This document shows, one piece after another, positions 28,431 through 37,668 of a stretch of DNA of 64,000 bases. Numbering within the stretch: the stretch's first letter is position 1; the number at the start of each line of letters is the position of its first letter. The notes under the pieces are model-generated. The model saw nothing but the letters and a program-made list of their open reading frames with translations. It was not told the DNA's origin and ran no database searches. Both the position numbers and the translations under genes were made by a program. Source of the DNA: Roseibium sediminis (GTDB taxonomy: Bacteria; Pseudomonadota; Alphaproteobacteria; Rhizobiales; Stappiaceae); assembly GCF_008711325.1 (NCBI RefSeq), contig NZ_VXDB01000002.1, positions 248,001 through 312,000 on the forward strand. Reading direction: 5' to 3'.

Positions 28431-28459
28431 AAAGGCCGGGTCTGCCCTCCCCGGCCTTT
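28431..28459 (+). terminator. Hairpin terminator after YHS paralog 2
   Basis: AAAGGCCGGG (28431-28440) / CCCGGCCTTT (28450-28459), a perfect 10-bp stem 30 bp past the stop. The T-run after it is short. Confidence 0.7.
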
Positions 28460-28613
28460 GTCGCTTTGTACCAACCTGCGAAGACCAGAACTTGTCCTTG
28501 CAGGTGCGAATTAAACCATCCCCTTGGCAAAATGACGAAACGGCACGGTGCTTGCACAGTTGGCATCAAGTAGATCCAACGATCCCGAAACGGGACAATG
28601 CAGGGCAAAAATC

Positions 28614-29987
28614 GTGGCGTTTCGAGACACATCCGTATTGAACCGACGTGCCTTTCTGGCAGGAAGCGCCTTGTGCCTGTCCTCGGCGAGCGCAAATGCT
28701 CTGGTTCAAATCGCGGAAATGCGCGGATCCATCGAGGCGCCGGAGCTTGGCCTGTTGCCGAATACGGGGACAGACCAGACCCAGCAATTCCAGAGCGCGG
28801 TCAACCGGGCCGTAGAGAATGGCCGTGCCCTGTTCCTGCCCGCAGGCATCTATCCCGTTGCCAATCTGCGCTTTCCCAGCGGCTCATTGATCGTTGGCAT
28901 TCCGGGGCGCACGCGTCTTGTCTATCAGGGTGGCGGCGGCCTTCTGGCCCGCGCGGAAGGTGTCAGCAATATCGGGTTGACCGGAATCACCTTTGACGGC
29001 GCGAACCGCACCATTGGCGAGTTCACCGAAGGCCTTTTGCATTTCATCGGCGTTCGAAACCTCACACTGGAAAATTGCGAGATTGCGGGCTCGACCCGTA
29101 CCGGCCTGCTGGTTGACCGCTGTTCCGGGCGCATCGAAAACTGCCGCATTTCGGGTGCTGCGGAAGCCGGCATCCGCTCCAACGAGGCAGACGGGCTCTC
29201 CATCATAGGCAATACCGTTGCCGACTGCGCCAATGGCGGTATCTGGGTGCATCGCTGGCGTGACGGCGAGGACAACACGATTGTCTCCGGCAACCGGGTC
29301 GAGCGCATTGGCGCCAAATACGGCGGCACGGGACAGTTCGGCAATGGCATCAACGTTTTCCGCGCCCATGGCGTCACCGTGTCCAACAACAAGGTGTCGG
29401 ATTGCGCCTTCTCGGCCATTCGCTCCAACGCCGGGTCCAATGTCCAGATCGTTGGCAACACCTGCCTTCGGTCGGGCGAAACGGCGATCTACTCGGAGTT
29501 CGGATTTCAGGGTGCGCTGATTTCCAGCAACATCGTCGATGGCGGCACGATGGGCATTTCCATCGCCAACTTCATGGATGGCGGGCGTCTTGCTGTCTGC
29601 TCGAACAATCTGATCCGCAACCTGACAACCCAAGGGCCTTACAAGCCGGAAGTGGCTGGGTTCGGTATCGGTATTGCCGCAGAAGCAGACACGACGATCA
29701 CCGGTAATGTCATTGAAGGCGCACCGCGCTTCGGGATGCTTCTGGGCTGGGGGCCCTATATGCGCAATCTCGTCGCTTCCCAGAACATTGTCCGTCAATG
29801 CGGAACGGGAATCGCGGTGTCGGTCGTGGAGGGCGTCGGCTCGGCGGTCATTTCCGGCAACATAATCCAGGGCAGCGAAAACGGAGCCATCACCGGTTAC
29901 CGCTGGCTGGACAAGGCAACCGGCGAGCTGAACGGCTCAGATGAGTTCCCGTCCCTTTCTGTCACCGGCAACCAGATTTCGGCGTAA
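28614..29987 (+). CDS. TAT-exported beta-helix repeat protein (TIGR03808-like)
   Basis: About 457 residues from the GTG at 28614; starts at GTG 28548 and TTG 28638 are also possible and I see no decisive ribosome-binding site. The N-terminus has the twin-arginine signal LNRRAFLAG followed by an Ala/Ser-rich hydrophobic stretch. The rest is a right-handed parallel beta-helix of the pectate-lyase type, with many coils built on N-x-I/V and G-N-x-I patterns (GNTVADC, GNRVERIG, NNKVSDC, GNTCLRSG). This matches TIGR03808 proteins of Rhizobiales. Their substrate is unknown; similar folds bind or cut polysaccharide. Confidence 0.85.
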   Translation: MAFRDTSVLNRRAFLAGSALCLSSASANALVQIAEMRGSIEAPELGLLPNTGTDQTQQFQSAVNRAVENGRALFLPAGIYPVANLRFPSGSLIVGIPGRTRLVYQGGGGLLARAEGVSNIGLTGITFDGANRTIGEFTEGLLHFIGVRNLTLENCEIAGSTRTGLLVDRCSGRIENCRISGAAEAGIRSNEADGLSIIGNTVADCANGGIWVHRWRDGEDNTIVSGNRVERIGAKYGGTGQFGNGINVFRAHGVTVSNNKVSDCAFSAIRSNAGSNVQIVGNTCLRSGETAIYSEFGFQGALISSNIVDGGTMGISIANFMDGGRLAVCSNNLIRNLTTQGPYKPEVAGFGIGIAAEADTTITGNVIEGAPRFGMLLGWGPYMRNLVASQNIVRQCGTGIAVSVVEGVGSAVISGNIIQGSENGAITGYRWLDKATGELNGSDEFPSLSVTGNQISA

Positions 29988-29995
29988 GGGAATAA

Positions 29996-30286
29996 TCACC
30001 CTTCCGCGTGGCGCTCGGCCTGGATCACGAGGTTGCGGAGCATGGCTTCGGCCTTGCCGCGGATATTGGCAAGGGCCGGATCGCTCTCGGCAATGCCGGA
30101 TGGAACCAGACTTTCCAGCGAGTCGATCAGGGAATAACGCATGTCGATGGCGGCCAACTGGCTGTTTTCCGCCATCAAGAGTTCCTGCTGCAGACAACGA
30201 ACGATGAAGGCCATATTGACCTGTTCGACCATGCGCGATCGGTCGATGAGTTCCTGCAGATGCTCTGCCAATTCCTCGTTGGTCAC
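29996..30286 (-). CDS. Small helical protein of unknown function
   Basis: 96 residues from a GTG at 30286 preceded by GGAGCGG; a longer frame reaches 30349. No family recognised. It is almost entirely helical and amphipathic (ELAEHLQELIDRSRMVEQVNMAFIVRCLQQELL, then a C-terminal KAEAMLRNLVIQAERHAEG), without signal peptide or membrane segment. It could be a small regulatory or structural cytosolic protein. It converges with the beta-helix gene (8-bp gap) and lies downstream of DDAH on the opposite side of a short spacer. Codon use looks like its neighbours. Confidence 0.6.
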   Translation of the reverse strand: MTNEELAEHLQELIDRSRMVEQVNMAFIVRCLQQELLMAENSQLAAIDMRYSLIDSLESLVPSGIAESDPALANIRGKAEAMLRNLVIQAERHAEG

Positions 30287-30387
30287 TGGTGCCCGCTCCG
30301 TGCATACATTAGCGGCGCCAAGGCAACCACGGTCCGATAAAAATGACAAGGGCGACCGGTGATTTCGGCCAGTACTCCCCAGAGGAG

Positions 30388-31200
30388 TTAAGCCTTTGGC
30401 TCCGCTGCGGCAAATCGCAGGGACAGACAGGACAGCCCGCCATCCACCTTGCGTGCCTCATGCGTCGGCACAATAACTGTCCTGAAGCCAGCCTCGCGGA
30501 TTGCCACATCGGTTTTCGGATAGCCTTCCGGCACGAGCACGACATCGTTCACACGGATCACATTTGCCGCATAGTCTTCCCCATCCGGCACGACAACGAC
30601 TTTTCTACCATCGAAAAAGCCGCTCTCCGCCATCACGCGGGTCGCAAGGATTGCGCCGTCGCCAAGGGTTGAACAGGCCGTCTTGAAGTGCAGCACGCCG
30701 TCCGGCGTCTCGCAAACCCGAGCCTCGTAACCGAGCGCATTGAGGATCGCCTTGAAGTCCTCCGCCCCGCGACGGTCCGTGCGCGCGGAAAGACCGATAA
30801 GGATTTCGTCGTCCAGCATCAGGACATCGCCACCATCGACAAAGCCCCCCTCCGGCAGGTCGATGATTACGTCAAACCGGTCTTCGAGCGCGGCGCGAAT
30901 TTCTTCAGCCTCACCCCGTCGGCTCTGTGTTCCCGGGCGCAATACGATCGCGGCGTCCGGCAGGCAAAAGGCAGGGTCCTCGACGAAACAGCTGTCGGGA
31001 TAGCCCTCCAGTGCTGGCAAAACGGTGACCTCGAGTCCCGCCTCTTGCAAGGCACTGACGTAGCGTTCATGTTCCAACCGGAAGGCTGGACCGCTCGGGT
31101 CGCCCGAATCCACGGCCCGCAACCCGTTGGCGACACTGTCGGCAGGCGTGCGGGTGATGGCGTGGGTGAAGCGGAACGAGAGACCGGTTTGAAGGGGCAT
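30388..31200 (-). CDS. Dimethylarginine dimethylaminohydrolase (DDAH)-like amidinohydrolase
   Basis: 270 residues, the size of bacterial DDAH. Guanidine-modifying (pentein) superfamily: catalytic His171 (VLHFKTAC) and nucleophile Cys258 (GGLSCLSLRF), with the substrate-binding acidic region CFVEDPAF (73-78) and GGFVDGGDVL. Predicted to hydrolyse N-omega-methylated arginine to citrulline and methylamine, or a related guanidino compound, in the cytosol. It is divergent from a GNAT gene with only 24 bp between the starts, so their promoters must overlap the opposite coding ends. Confidence 0.88.
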   Translation of the reverse strand: MPLQTGLSFRFTHAITRTPADSVANGLRAVDSGDPSGPAFRLEHERYVSALQEAGLEVTVLPALEGYPDSCFVEDPAFCLPDAAIVLRPGTQSRRGEAEEIRAALEDRFDVIIDLPEGGFVDGGDVLMLDDEILIGLSARTDRRGAEDFKAILNALGYEARVCETPDGVLHFKTACSTLGDGAILATRVMAESGFFDGRKVVVVPDGEDYAANVIRVNDVVLVPEGYPKTDVAIREAGFRTVIVPTHEARKVDGGLSCLSLRFAAAEPKA

Positions 31201-31224
31201 TGCGTAAACTCAGGTTTGTTTCAA

Positions 31225-31662
31225 ATGACTGACATCACTCTTAGACCGGCACGATTGGAAGATACAGAGGGATTGGCACATTGTATTGACCGTGCCTACG
31301 AACCGTTCAGAAAGACCATTCCCGACCTGCCGGATGTTTCTGCGGGTTTGGCAGAGGACATTCAGGACCACACCGTCAATGTAGCCATGGCTGGCGACGA
31401 AATTGTTGGTGGCTCCGTTCTCATCCTCAGCGAAAACCGGGCAACCCTGGCTAACATAGCCGTTGCGCCGGATCAGGGCGGCAAGGGCATTGGCGGGTTG
31501 CTGATCCGTCAGGTGGAAGTCGACACAAAGGCTGCCGGCCACACGGAACTGCACCTGGCGACCCATGTGGACATGCCGCAGAACGTGAAGCTCTACGAGC
31601 ATCTGGGCTGGAAAGTCACGGAAACGACTGGCCACAAGGTCCTTATGGTCAAGCAGCTATAA
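31225..31662 (+). CDS. GNAT-family N-acetyltransferase
   Basis: 145 residues from the ATG at 31225. GNAT fold: the N-terminal ITLRPARLEDTEGLAHCIDRAY, the beta-bulge VAPDQGGKGIGGLLIRQVE that forms the acetyl-CoA pyrophosphate loop (Q/RxxGxG/A), and the C-terminal LYEHLGWKVTETTGHKVLMVKQ. It transfers an acetyl group from acetyl-CoA to an amine; the acceptor cannot be inferred. The stretch upstream of the ATG is non-coding with respect to this frame and overlaps DDAH on the other strand. Confidence 0.88.
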   Translation: MTDITLRPARLEDTEGLAHCIDRAYEPFRKTIPDLPDVSAGLAEDIQDHTVNVAMAGDEIVGGSVLILSENRATLANIAVAPDQGGKGIGGLLIRQVEVDTKAAGHTELHLATHVDMPQNVKLYEHLGWKVTETTGHKVLMVKQL

Positions 31663-31693
31663 TACCAACCTCCAAAGATAAGAACGCTTCTGT

Positions 31694-32392
31694 TCAGTCC
31701 ACGAAGACCGCGCCGCCGTTTTCGATTCTTGCCATGATCGCATCGATGGTCCGACGCCCGTTTTCGACTTCTCCGTCCAGCTTTTTCTCCAGCGCGCAGA
31801 CATGCGTCAGCCGTTCGATGACCGCGTCTATCTGGTCGAATGGCACAACCACCACGCCATCACGGTCTGCGACGATCATGTCGCCGCTATTGACTGTCTG
31901 CCCGCCGATTTGCAGCGGCAGGCCGATGCGTCCGTGCCCGGATGAAAAGGGAGAGGCGGGATTAAGTCCCGTACACCAGGCAGGAAGACCTGCGTCGACA
32001 ATGCCCTGATAATCCCGCATGGGTCCGTCGGTGACAAATCCGGCCCCGCCAGAGTTGCGGAGCATGCCCATGACCCGGTCACCGGCCACTGCCGTTCCCT
32101 GATGCGCATTGTTACCCGCAACAAGAACGTCACCAGGCTGCACATATCCAAGGGCAGCCAGCGTCGCCAGAACATCGGCCGGCCCATTGTCGGCAGTCAG
32201 TACCGGACCAACGGCCACACAGTTCAGATCCCGCCCGTCACCAATGGGGCGGATGGACATGTCCAACGCGCCGCGTCCGTCCATGGCATCGACCACAAAA
32301 CTGGTCGGCATGCCCTTGAACGTATCAATCTGCGCTTGTGTTGGCCGTGCCCAATGACGGCGAATAGTCAAGGATTTCGGTTCTTCGATCAT
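31694..32392 (-). CDS. RraA-like protein (HMG/CHA aldolase family)
   Basis: 232 residues. Signature region of RraA-like proteins: AVGPVLTADNGPADVLATLAALGYVQPGDVLVAG, then VTDGPMRDYQGIVDAGLPAWCTGLNPASP with the Arg-Asp pair used for Mg2+ and pyruvate binding in 4-hydroxy-4-methyl-2-oxoglutarate/oxaloacetate aldolases. The alternative annotation (RNase E inhibitor, or demethylmenaquinone methyltransferase-like) is shared by the fold; the aldolase-type residues make the enzyme role more likely. It is followed by the asparaginase gene upstream on the same strand (96 bp gap), possibly one transcript. Confidence 0.8.
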   Translation of the reverse strand: MIEEPKSLTIRRHWARPTQAQIDTFKGMPTSFVVDAMDGRGALDMSIRPIGDGRDLNCVAVGPVLTADNGPADVLATLAALGYVQPGDVLVAGNNAHQGTAVAGDRVMGMLRNSGGAGFVTDGPMRDYQGIVDAGLPAWCTGLNPASPFSSGHGRIGLPLQIGGQTVNSGDMIVADRDGVVVVPFDQIDAVIERLTHVCALEKKLDGEVENGRRTIDAIMARIENGGAVFVD

Positions 32393-32488
32393 GGCCCCCT
32401 CCCGGTCTGGAACAGAACGGTAGGAGGCCGCCAGATCGTTGACAATGGCAGTTCCGTGCGGATGTGTTCGCCCGAACAGGCAATCGCG

Positions 32489-33517
32489 TCAGACAGCTGC
32501 CTGACGCACCTTTTCCACGAAATCGGCGGTCGGGCGAACCTGACCGGCCACCACTCCGCGCCGGGTCAGGATGTCGGTGCGAACATCCTTTTCCAGAACC
32601 TTGGCTTCGTCGTCGCTGAGATCCAGAAGGCCCTGCAGAACAGTCGCCATCATGACTTCGGATGCGCGGGTTGCCCCGTCGTCGCATTTCAGGGCAACGC
32701 CATAGCCAAGTTCGGGAATGGCAGCGCAAAAGACACCTTCAGCGCCCGTCTTCACGAAAACACGGCCACGGAACGTTTCCATGCTGCGGGTGCAGAAACG
32801 ATCTGTTCCGGCCACCATATAGGGCTCGTTGACACAGGCTTCATAGAGCCGCTCCGCAGCCTTGGCCCGAAGGGGATCCAGCCCCTCGCCGGTCCCGAAG
32901 CGTGCAAAGGCAAGCGCGAACTTGTCCAGGGCGGTGGCATAAGTGGGGATCGAACAGCCATCCGTTCCACACACATCGGCGGTCAGCGTGTCGCCGGTCA
33001 TCTGCTCCATGACCAGCTTGATTTCCTGCTGCACTGGGTGGTCGGCATTCACATAGCCCTGCGTCTGAACGCCCATGACGCGGGCAAGGCCCAGAAAACC
33101 GGCATGTTTGCCCGAGCAATTGTTGTGAAGCGCACAAGGCTGTTCGTCGGCCTGAATAAGCTTGGCCGCGTCTTCCATGCGCTTGGGCCACTGCGAGCCG
33201 CATTCAAGAGCCTCTTCGCTCAAGCCCGCCTTGATCAGCATGACGCGAGCGGAGTTGGCGTGAACCTCTTCCCCGCTATGGGAAGCACAGGCAAGCGCGA
33301 GTTCCGCATCATCATAATCCAGCGCTTCGGCAGCACCCGACTCCACCAGCGGCAAGGCCTGGAACGCCTTGATGGCCGAACGCGGAAAGACGCGGGCAGA
33401 CACGTCGCCAATGGACAAGACAGACTTGCCGTCCGCATCAAAGATCGAGATTGCGCCACGGTGGCGGCATTCAACGAGTGACCCGCGGGTCACTTCAACA
33501 AGCGTGGGATTATCCAT
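32489..33517 (-). CDS. Asparaginase, Rhizobium-type (asparaginase II family)
   Basis: 342 residues. The family is the Rhizobium etli-type L-asparaginase, unrelated to the classic E. coli enzymes. Visible: RHRGAISIFDADGKSVLSIGD, ACASHSGEEVHANSARVMLIKAGL, NNCSGKHAGFLGLARVMG (Ser-Lys pair of the active site) and CGTDGCSIPTYA. It hydrolyses asparagine to aspartate and ammonia in the cytosol. The aminotransferase gene lies just upstream on the same strand (41 bp between its stop and this start), so asparagine breakdown and transamination may be co-expressed. Confidence 0.9.
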   Translation of the reverse strand: MDNPTLVEVTRGSLVECRHRGAISIFDADGKSVLSIGDVSARVFPRSAIKAFQALPLVESGAAEALDYDDAELALACASHSGEEVHANSARVMLIKAGLSEEALECGSQWPKRMEDAAKLIQADEQPCALHNNCSGKHAGFLGLARVMGVQTQGYVNADHPVQQEIKLVMEQMTGDTLTADVCGTDGCSIPTYATALDKFALAFARFGTGEGLDPLRAKAAERLYEACVNEPYMVAGTDRFCTRSMETFRGRVFVKTGAEGVFCAAIPELGYGVALKCDDGATRASEVMMATVLQGLLDLSDDEAKVLEKDVRTDILTRRGVVAGQVRPTADFVEKVRQAAV

Positions 33518-33558
33518 GCGCCAAAGCCTTTTGGAGGATTGGTCTTTCGACCGATATT

Positions 33559-34740
33559 TCAGCGACTAGCTAACGCAGTTTCCGGCAAAAGGTAAGCGGA
33601 AAGACGCGACAACGCTTCGTCAATTACGTCATCCTTCTTGCAGAAGCAGAAACGGACAAAGTGGGTCGGCGCGTGATCGGCGTAGAAGGCTGAAACGGGT
33701 ACCACGGCCACCCCGGCCTCCTCGACCAGCTTCTTGCAAACACTCACGTCATCTTCGCCAATCCCGAGGCCGGAAATGTCGCATGTCAGGAAGTAGGTCG
33801 CCGCGCAGGGAAGAACCTTGAAGCCAAGTGCTTCCAGCCCCTTTGCCATGCGGTCCCGCTTTTGCTGCAGGTCTCCGGCAAGCCCTTCGTAATAGTCGTT
33901 TTCCTTTGCCAGCCCGAAAGCAACTGCCTTTTGCAGGTTGGGCGGGGTGGTGAAGGTCACATATTGGTGGGCCTTGGCAATCGGATCGATCAGCTCTGCA
34001 GGACCAGTGATATAGCCCACCTTCCAGCCGGTCAGGGAGAAGGTCTTGCCAGCAGATCCGATGCGCACACAGCGGTTTCGCATGCCGGTGAAATTCATCA
34101 AGGGCCAATGGCTCTGGTCATCGAATACCAGATGCTCATACACCTCGTCGCAGATGGCAAACACATCATGCTGAACACACAGGTTTGCAATCTGGTTGAG
34201 TTCCTTGTCGGAGAACACCTTGGCGGCCGGGTTCATCGGATTGTTGATGAGGATCGCCTTGGTGTTTTCTGTAAACGCCTCGCCCAGTGCCTCAAGATCA
34301 AGGTCCCAGCTTGGCGGCGTCACGCGCACCCGAACCGGGATGCCGCCTGCCCGCTGCACCAGCGGCATGTAACAATCATAGAGCGGCTCAATGAGGATCA
34401 CCTCGTCGCCCGGTTCCACCAGCGCCATGATCGTGTCGGCAAGTGCTTCCGTTGCGCCCGAGGTGATCAGGACTTCGGTTTGCCAGTCGATATCAAGGCC
34501 GTAGAAGCGCTTGTTGGCGTCTGCCACCGCCTTGCGCAGGTCCGGCAGGCCCAGCATCGGCGGATACTGGTTCGGCCCGTCAATGAGCGCCTCAGCCGCC
34601 ACGCGGCGAATGTCTTCCGGCCCGTCCACATCGGGGAAACCCTGCCCAAGATTTACCGCACCATGCGCCATGGCAAGGCGTGACATGGTTTCAAAGATGG
34701 TGGTCTGCAGGCCGGTAAAAACCGGATTGGTTGGCTTCAT
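33559..34740 (-). CDS. Class I/II PLP-dependent aminotransferase
   Basis: 393 residues from the ATG at 34740 (GGGAG 7 bp upstream); the longer frame to 34881 has no support. Fold-type I: substrate loop NLGQGFPDVDGP, ITSGATEALADTI, cofactor-contacting NNPMNPAAKVFS and CDEVYEHLVFDD, and the PLP-lysine region GSAGKTFSLTGWKVGYI. The sequence resembles the methionine/kynurenine/glutamine-preferring aminotransferases (KAT/MetAT type, YbdL-like), but the exact substrate is not clear. It lies upstream of asparaginase on the same strand. Confidence 0.9.
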   Translation of the reverse strand: MKPTNPVFTGLQTTIFETMSRLAMAHGAVNLGQGFPDVDGPEDIRRVAAEALIDGPNQYPPMLGLPDLRKAVADANKRFYGLDIDWQTEVLITSGATEALADTIMALVEPGDEVILIEPLYDCYMPLVQRAGGIPVRVRVTPPSWDLDLEALGEAFTENTKAILINNPMNPAAKVFSDKELNQIANLCVQHDVFAICDEVYEHLVFDDQSHWPLMNFTGMRNRCVRIGSAGKTFSLTGWKVGYITGPAELIDPIAKAHQYVTFTTPPNLQKAVAFGLAKENDYYEGLAGDLQQKRDRMAKGLEALGFKVLPCAATYFLTCDISGLGIGEDDVSVCKKLVEEAGVAVVPVSAFYADHAPTHFVRFCFCKKDDVIDEALSRLSAYLLPETALASR

Positions 34741-34877
34741 GAAGGGCTCCCGACGGGTTTTCCGGCATTCTTCTGTCTGGGCGGATATACGCGGTTCTAC
34801 CCGCCTCGGCCCGTTCCGTCGAGCATGTTTTCCGATTTGCAACCACGTGATTAAGGATGGGTTCCCGGTCCGCGACG

Positions 34878-35660
34878 TCAATTCATATCGACGGAACCGA
34901 CATAACCTTCAGCGATTGTTTGCGGGTATCGTTCTGCGACCAGTTCGCCGATGATCCGATCAAATTCCTCGAACCGATGGACCCAATGCGACTTTCTCGA
35001 AATGCCGAGATAAAGGTTCACCGTGTTCCCCGGCCGGTAAGCGGTCTTTTCGAACAGTCCCGACAGGCTGTTGGATTCCAGATAGTAGTCGACCTGACAG
35101 TCCGTGCCGACGATTGTCTTGATGCGCTTGTTGATCAACATGTCGACGAGGTTTTCCTCGGTCGCAACACCAACCTTGCGGATGGAGTCATCCGCGTCGA
35201 AGGGCTCGAAATAGGCCGAGTGCAGAACGTAGCCAACGCTGAACTTTTTCAGATCCTGATAGGTCGCAATGTCCTTGCCCTCGCCTTTCGCCGTGTAGAA
35301 AACCGTCGAGCAGGCGTAATAGGGTGTGCTTGTGTAGAGGATGTATTTGGCCCGCTCTTCCCGATAGGCCAACCCGGTCATGACGTCCAGAATCCCGAAC
35401 TCCATGGATTTCAGGCTGCGTCCCCATGGCTTGTGCTCGATCTGAAACTCGATCCCCATGCGCCGTGACACCTCGGTGATCAGGTCTACATCAATGCCTT
35501 CATACCCCTTGGGAGTCTCGATCCGGAAAGGCGGCCATGCGTCCATTCCAAGGCGAATGGTTTCAGCATGCACAGGGCCCTCTGCCGCAATCATCAACAG
35601 GCCAGCCCCCAGAACGGCACGTGCCAGGCTTCCCAACATCTGTCGAATATCCTCGATCAT
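34878..35660 (-). CDS. Periplasmic solute-binding protein (SBP family 3-like)
   Basis: 260 residues from the Met at 35660 (a frame six codons longer exists). Signal peptide about 1-33 (ending PVHAE). The mature protein has the pattern of family 3 binding proteins: TIRLGMDAWPPFRIETPKGYEGIDVDLITEVSRRMG, then DVMTGLAYREERAKYILYTSTPY. No permease or ATPase gene is next to it, so it may be an orphan binding protein or a sensor component instead of a classic ABC partner. It has an AT-rich upstream spacer shared with sulP. Confidence 0.82.
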   Translation of the reverse strand: MIEDIRQMLGSLARAVLGAGLLMIAAEGPVHAETIRLGMDAWPPFRIETPKGYEGIDVDLITEVSRRMGIEFQIEHKPWGRSLKSMEFGILDVMTGLAYREERAKYILYTSTPYYACSTVFYTAKGEGKDIATYQDLKKFSVGYVLHSAYFEPFDADDSIRKVGVATEENLVDMLINKRIKTIVGTDCQVDYYLESNSLSGLFEKTAYRPGNTVNLYLGISRKSHWVHRFEEFDRIIGELVAERYPQTIAEGYVGSVDMN

Positions 35661-36022
35661 GCGCGCCTGCAAAACCAAGCCTTATGAAATAAAAAATGCG
35701 ACGCACCAACAGAGCTTTGAATAAATCATGGTCCGATGCAATCCACTTTCACTAAACACATCGGCCTATACCATTATCATGGTTCTTTTTTCATTTTTCC
35801 ATACGCGAATTTCCCCAGAGGAACTTCCCATGATGCAAAAAGTGGCGAGGGTCTGTCCGCAGGGGCGAATTTATTGACGCTAACGGGAAGAAAGCGGCCA
35901 ATTACTCTTGCTGCATTGCAGAAGGGTCGTTACAAGTTCCGCCAACGTTGCGTCCCTTGCGGCCTCCTGCGCCCCCGGATCGTACACAAAATCCTGTCGC
36001 CAGTTGAAATTTGGAGCTCGCC
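35661..36022. other. Divergent spacer, binding protein / sulP
   Basis: About 360 bp, AT-rich on the left side. It holds the promoters of two divergent genes. No gene, and no palindrome strong enough to name. Confidence 0.4.
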
Positions 36023-37600
36023 TTGTCCGCTCGCGCCGAGGCCCTTGGGCCCGTGTCTACCGAATTAACGCCAAGCCGCATCAAGACCGAAGTCCTCGCC
36101 GGACTGACCGTCGCGCTGGCTCTCGTCCCCGAAGCCGTTGCCTTTGCCTTTGTTGCAGGGGTCAATCCGCTTGTCGGGCTTTATGCCGCTTTCATCGTCG
36201 GCCTCATTACAGCCTGCTTTGGTGGTCGTCCCGGGATGATTTCCGGAGCGACCGGCGCTCTGGCAGTGGTCATGGTGTCTCTGGTCGCCCAGCACGGGGT
36301 CGAATATCTGTTTGCCACCGTGGTCCTGATGGGGCTGATCCAGATCGTGGTCGGCGTCCTTCGCTGGGGCAAATTCATCCGCATGGTGCCTCATCCGGTC
36401 ATGCTGGGCTTCGTCAATGGCTTGGCCATTGTCATCTTCCTTGCCCAGATGGGGCAGTTCAAGGTTGAGGACGCAAGCGGCGCGCTGACCTGGATGACGG
36501 GAGCTGACCTCTACCTCATGCTGGGGCTCGTTGCCCTGACCATGGCGGTCATCTGGCTCTTGCCGAGGCTCACGACCGCCTTCCCGGCTCCCCTCGCCGG
36601 TATCCTGTTCGTGTCTGCCATCGTGCTGGGACTTGGGCTGGATACGCGTTCGGTTGGCGATCTGGCCAGCATCGCCGGAGGATTGCCGTCCCTGCATATC
36701 CCCATGGTGCCGCTGACGCTCGAAACGCTGGAAATCATTCTGCCCTATGCCATCATTCTGGCAGCCATCGGCCTGATTGAATCCCTGCTGACGCTGAACC
36801 TTGTGGCCGACATGACCGGAACCAAGGGCGGCGCCTCCAAGGAGTGCCTTGCCCAGGGCGCGGCCAATGTGGTCACGGGCTTCTTCGGCGGCATGGGCGG
36901 CTGCGCGATGATCGGGCAATCGATGATCAACGTGAAATCGGGCGCCAGAACCCGCATTTCCGGCATCATGGCTGCCTTGTTCCTGCTGTCCTTTATCCTG
37001 TTTGCCTCCCCGCTGATCGAACAGATTCCTGTCGCTGCACTGGTCGGCGTCATGTTCATGGTCGTCATCGGCACCTTTGCGTGGGCCAGTTTGAAGATCA
37101 TGCACAAGATCCCGCCCACAGACGCGCTTGTGATGGTGGTGGTGACCTGTGTGACCGTCTATTCGGATCTTGCCGTGGCTGTTGTCGTCGGGGTGATCAT
37201 TTCGGCTCTAGCCTATGCCTGGAATGCCGCCAAGCGGATTGATGCGCGGATCGGCACGAGCAAGGAAGGCTGGAAGGTCTATCGTCTGTCCGGGCCGCTG
37301 TTCTTCGGTTCCACGACCGGCTTCACCGACCTGTTTGATCCGGCAACCGACCCGGACGACATCGTGATCGATTTCATCGACAGCCGCGTTGTCGACCATT
37401 CCGGGCTGGAGGCCATTGATGCCGTGGCTTCAAAATACGAAGCAGCTGGCAAGCGCCTGCATCTGCGGCACCTGTCGCCGGACTGCATGAAGCTGCTCGA
37501 CAAGGCAGGCAATCTTGTCGAGGTCTCCGTTCTGGAAGATCCCGACTATGAGATTGCAGTTGATTACGGCCACCGGTTCGAAACACCGGCCAAGTCCTGA
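36023..37600 (+). CDS. SulP-family inorganic anion transporter
   Basis: 525 residues from a TTG at 36023, chosen because GGAG (36013-36016) lies 6 bp upstream; the earlier TTG at 36011 would overlap this site and no ATG is available before residue 70. About 11-13 hydrophobic segments, with the SulP signature LVPEAVAFAFVAGVNPLVGLYAAF near the N-terminus. A C-terminal STAS domain (about 415-510, VIDFIDSRVVDHSGLEAID) is present. Predicted to move sulfate, bicarbonate or another small anion across the inner membrane. It ends in a bidirectional terminator. Confidence 0.92.
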   Translation: MSARAEALGPVSTELTPSRIKTEVLAGLTVALALVPEAVAFAFVAGVNPLVGLYAAFIVGLITACFGGRPGMISGATGALAVVMVSLVAQHGVEYLFATVVLMGLIQIVVGVLRWGKFIRMVPHPVMLGFVNGLAIVIFLAQMGQFKVEDASGALTWMTGADLYLMLGLVALTMAVIWLLPRLTTAFPAPLAGILFVSAIVLGLGLDTRSVGDLASIAGGLPSLHIPMVPLTLETLEIILPYAIILAAIGLIESLLTLNLVADMTGTKGGASKECLAQGAANVVTGFFGGMGGCAMIGQSMINVKSGARTRISGIMAALFLLSFILFASPLIEQIPVAALVGVMFMVVIGTFAWASLKIMHKIPPTDALVMVVVTCVTVYSDLAVAVVVGVIISALAYAWNAAKRIDARIGTSKEGWKVYRLSGPLFFGSTTGFTDLFDPATDPDDIVIDFIDSRVVDHSGLEAIDAVASKYEAAGKRLHLRHLSPDCMKLLDKAGNLVEVSVLEDPDYEIAVDYGHRFETPAKS

Positions 37601-37608
37601 CCATATTG

Positions 37609-37637
37609 AAAAAGGGGCGGATTTTCCGCCCCTTTTT
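37609..37637. terminator. Bidirectional Rho-independent terminator
   Basis: AAAAGGGGCGGA with TTTT loop and CCGCCCCTTTTT. It serves sulP on the plus strand and the chemoreceptor gene on the minus strand, where the stop lies 31 bp away. Confidence 0.9.
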
Positions 37638-37668
37638 CTTTTTGCTTGCTGTCAAATGCAAGCGTTCC

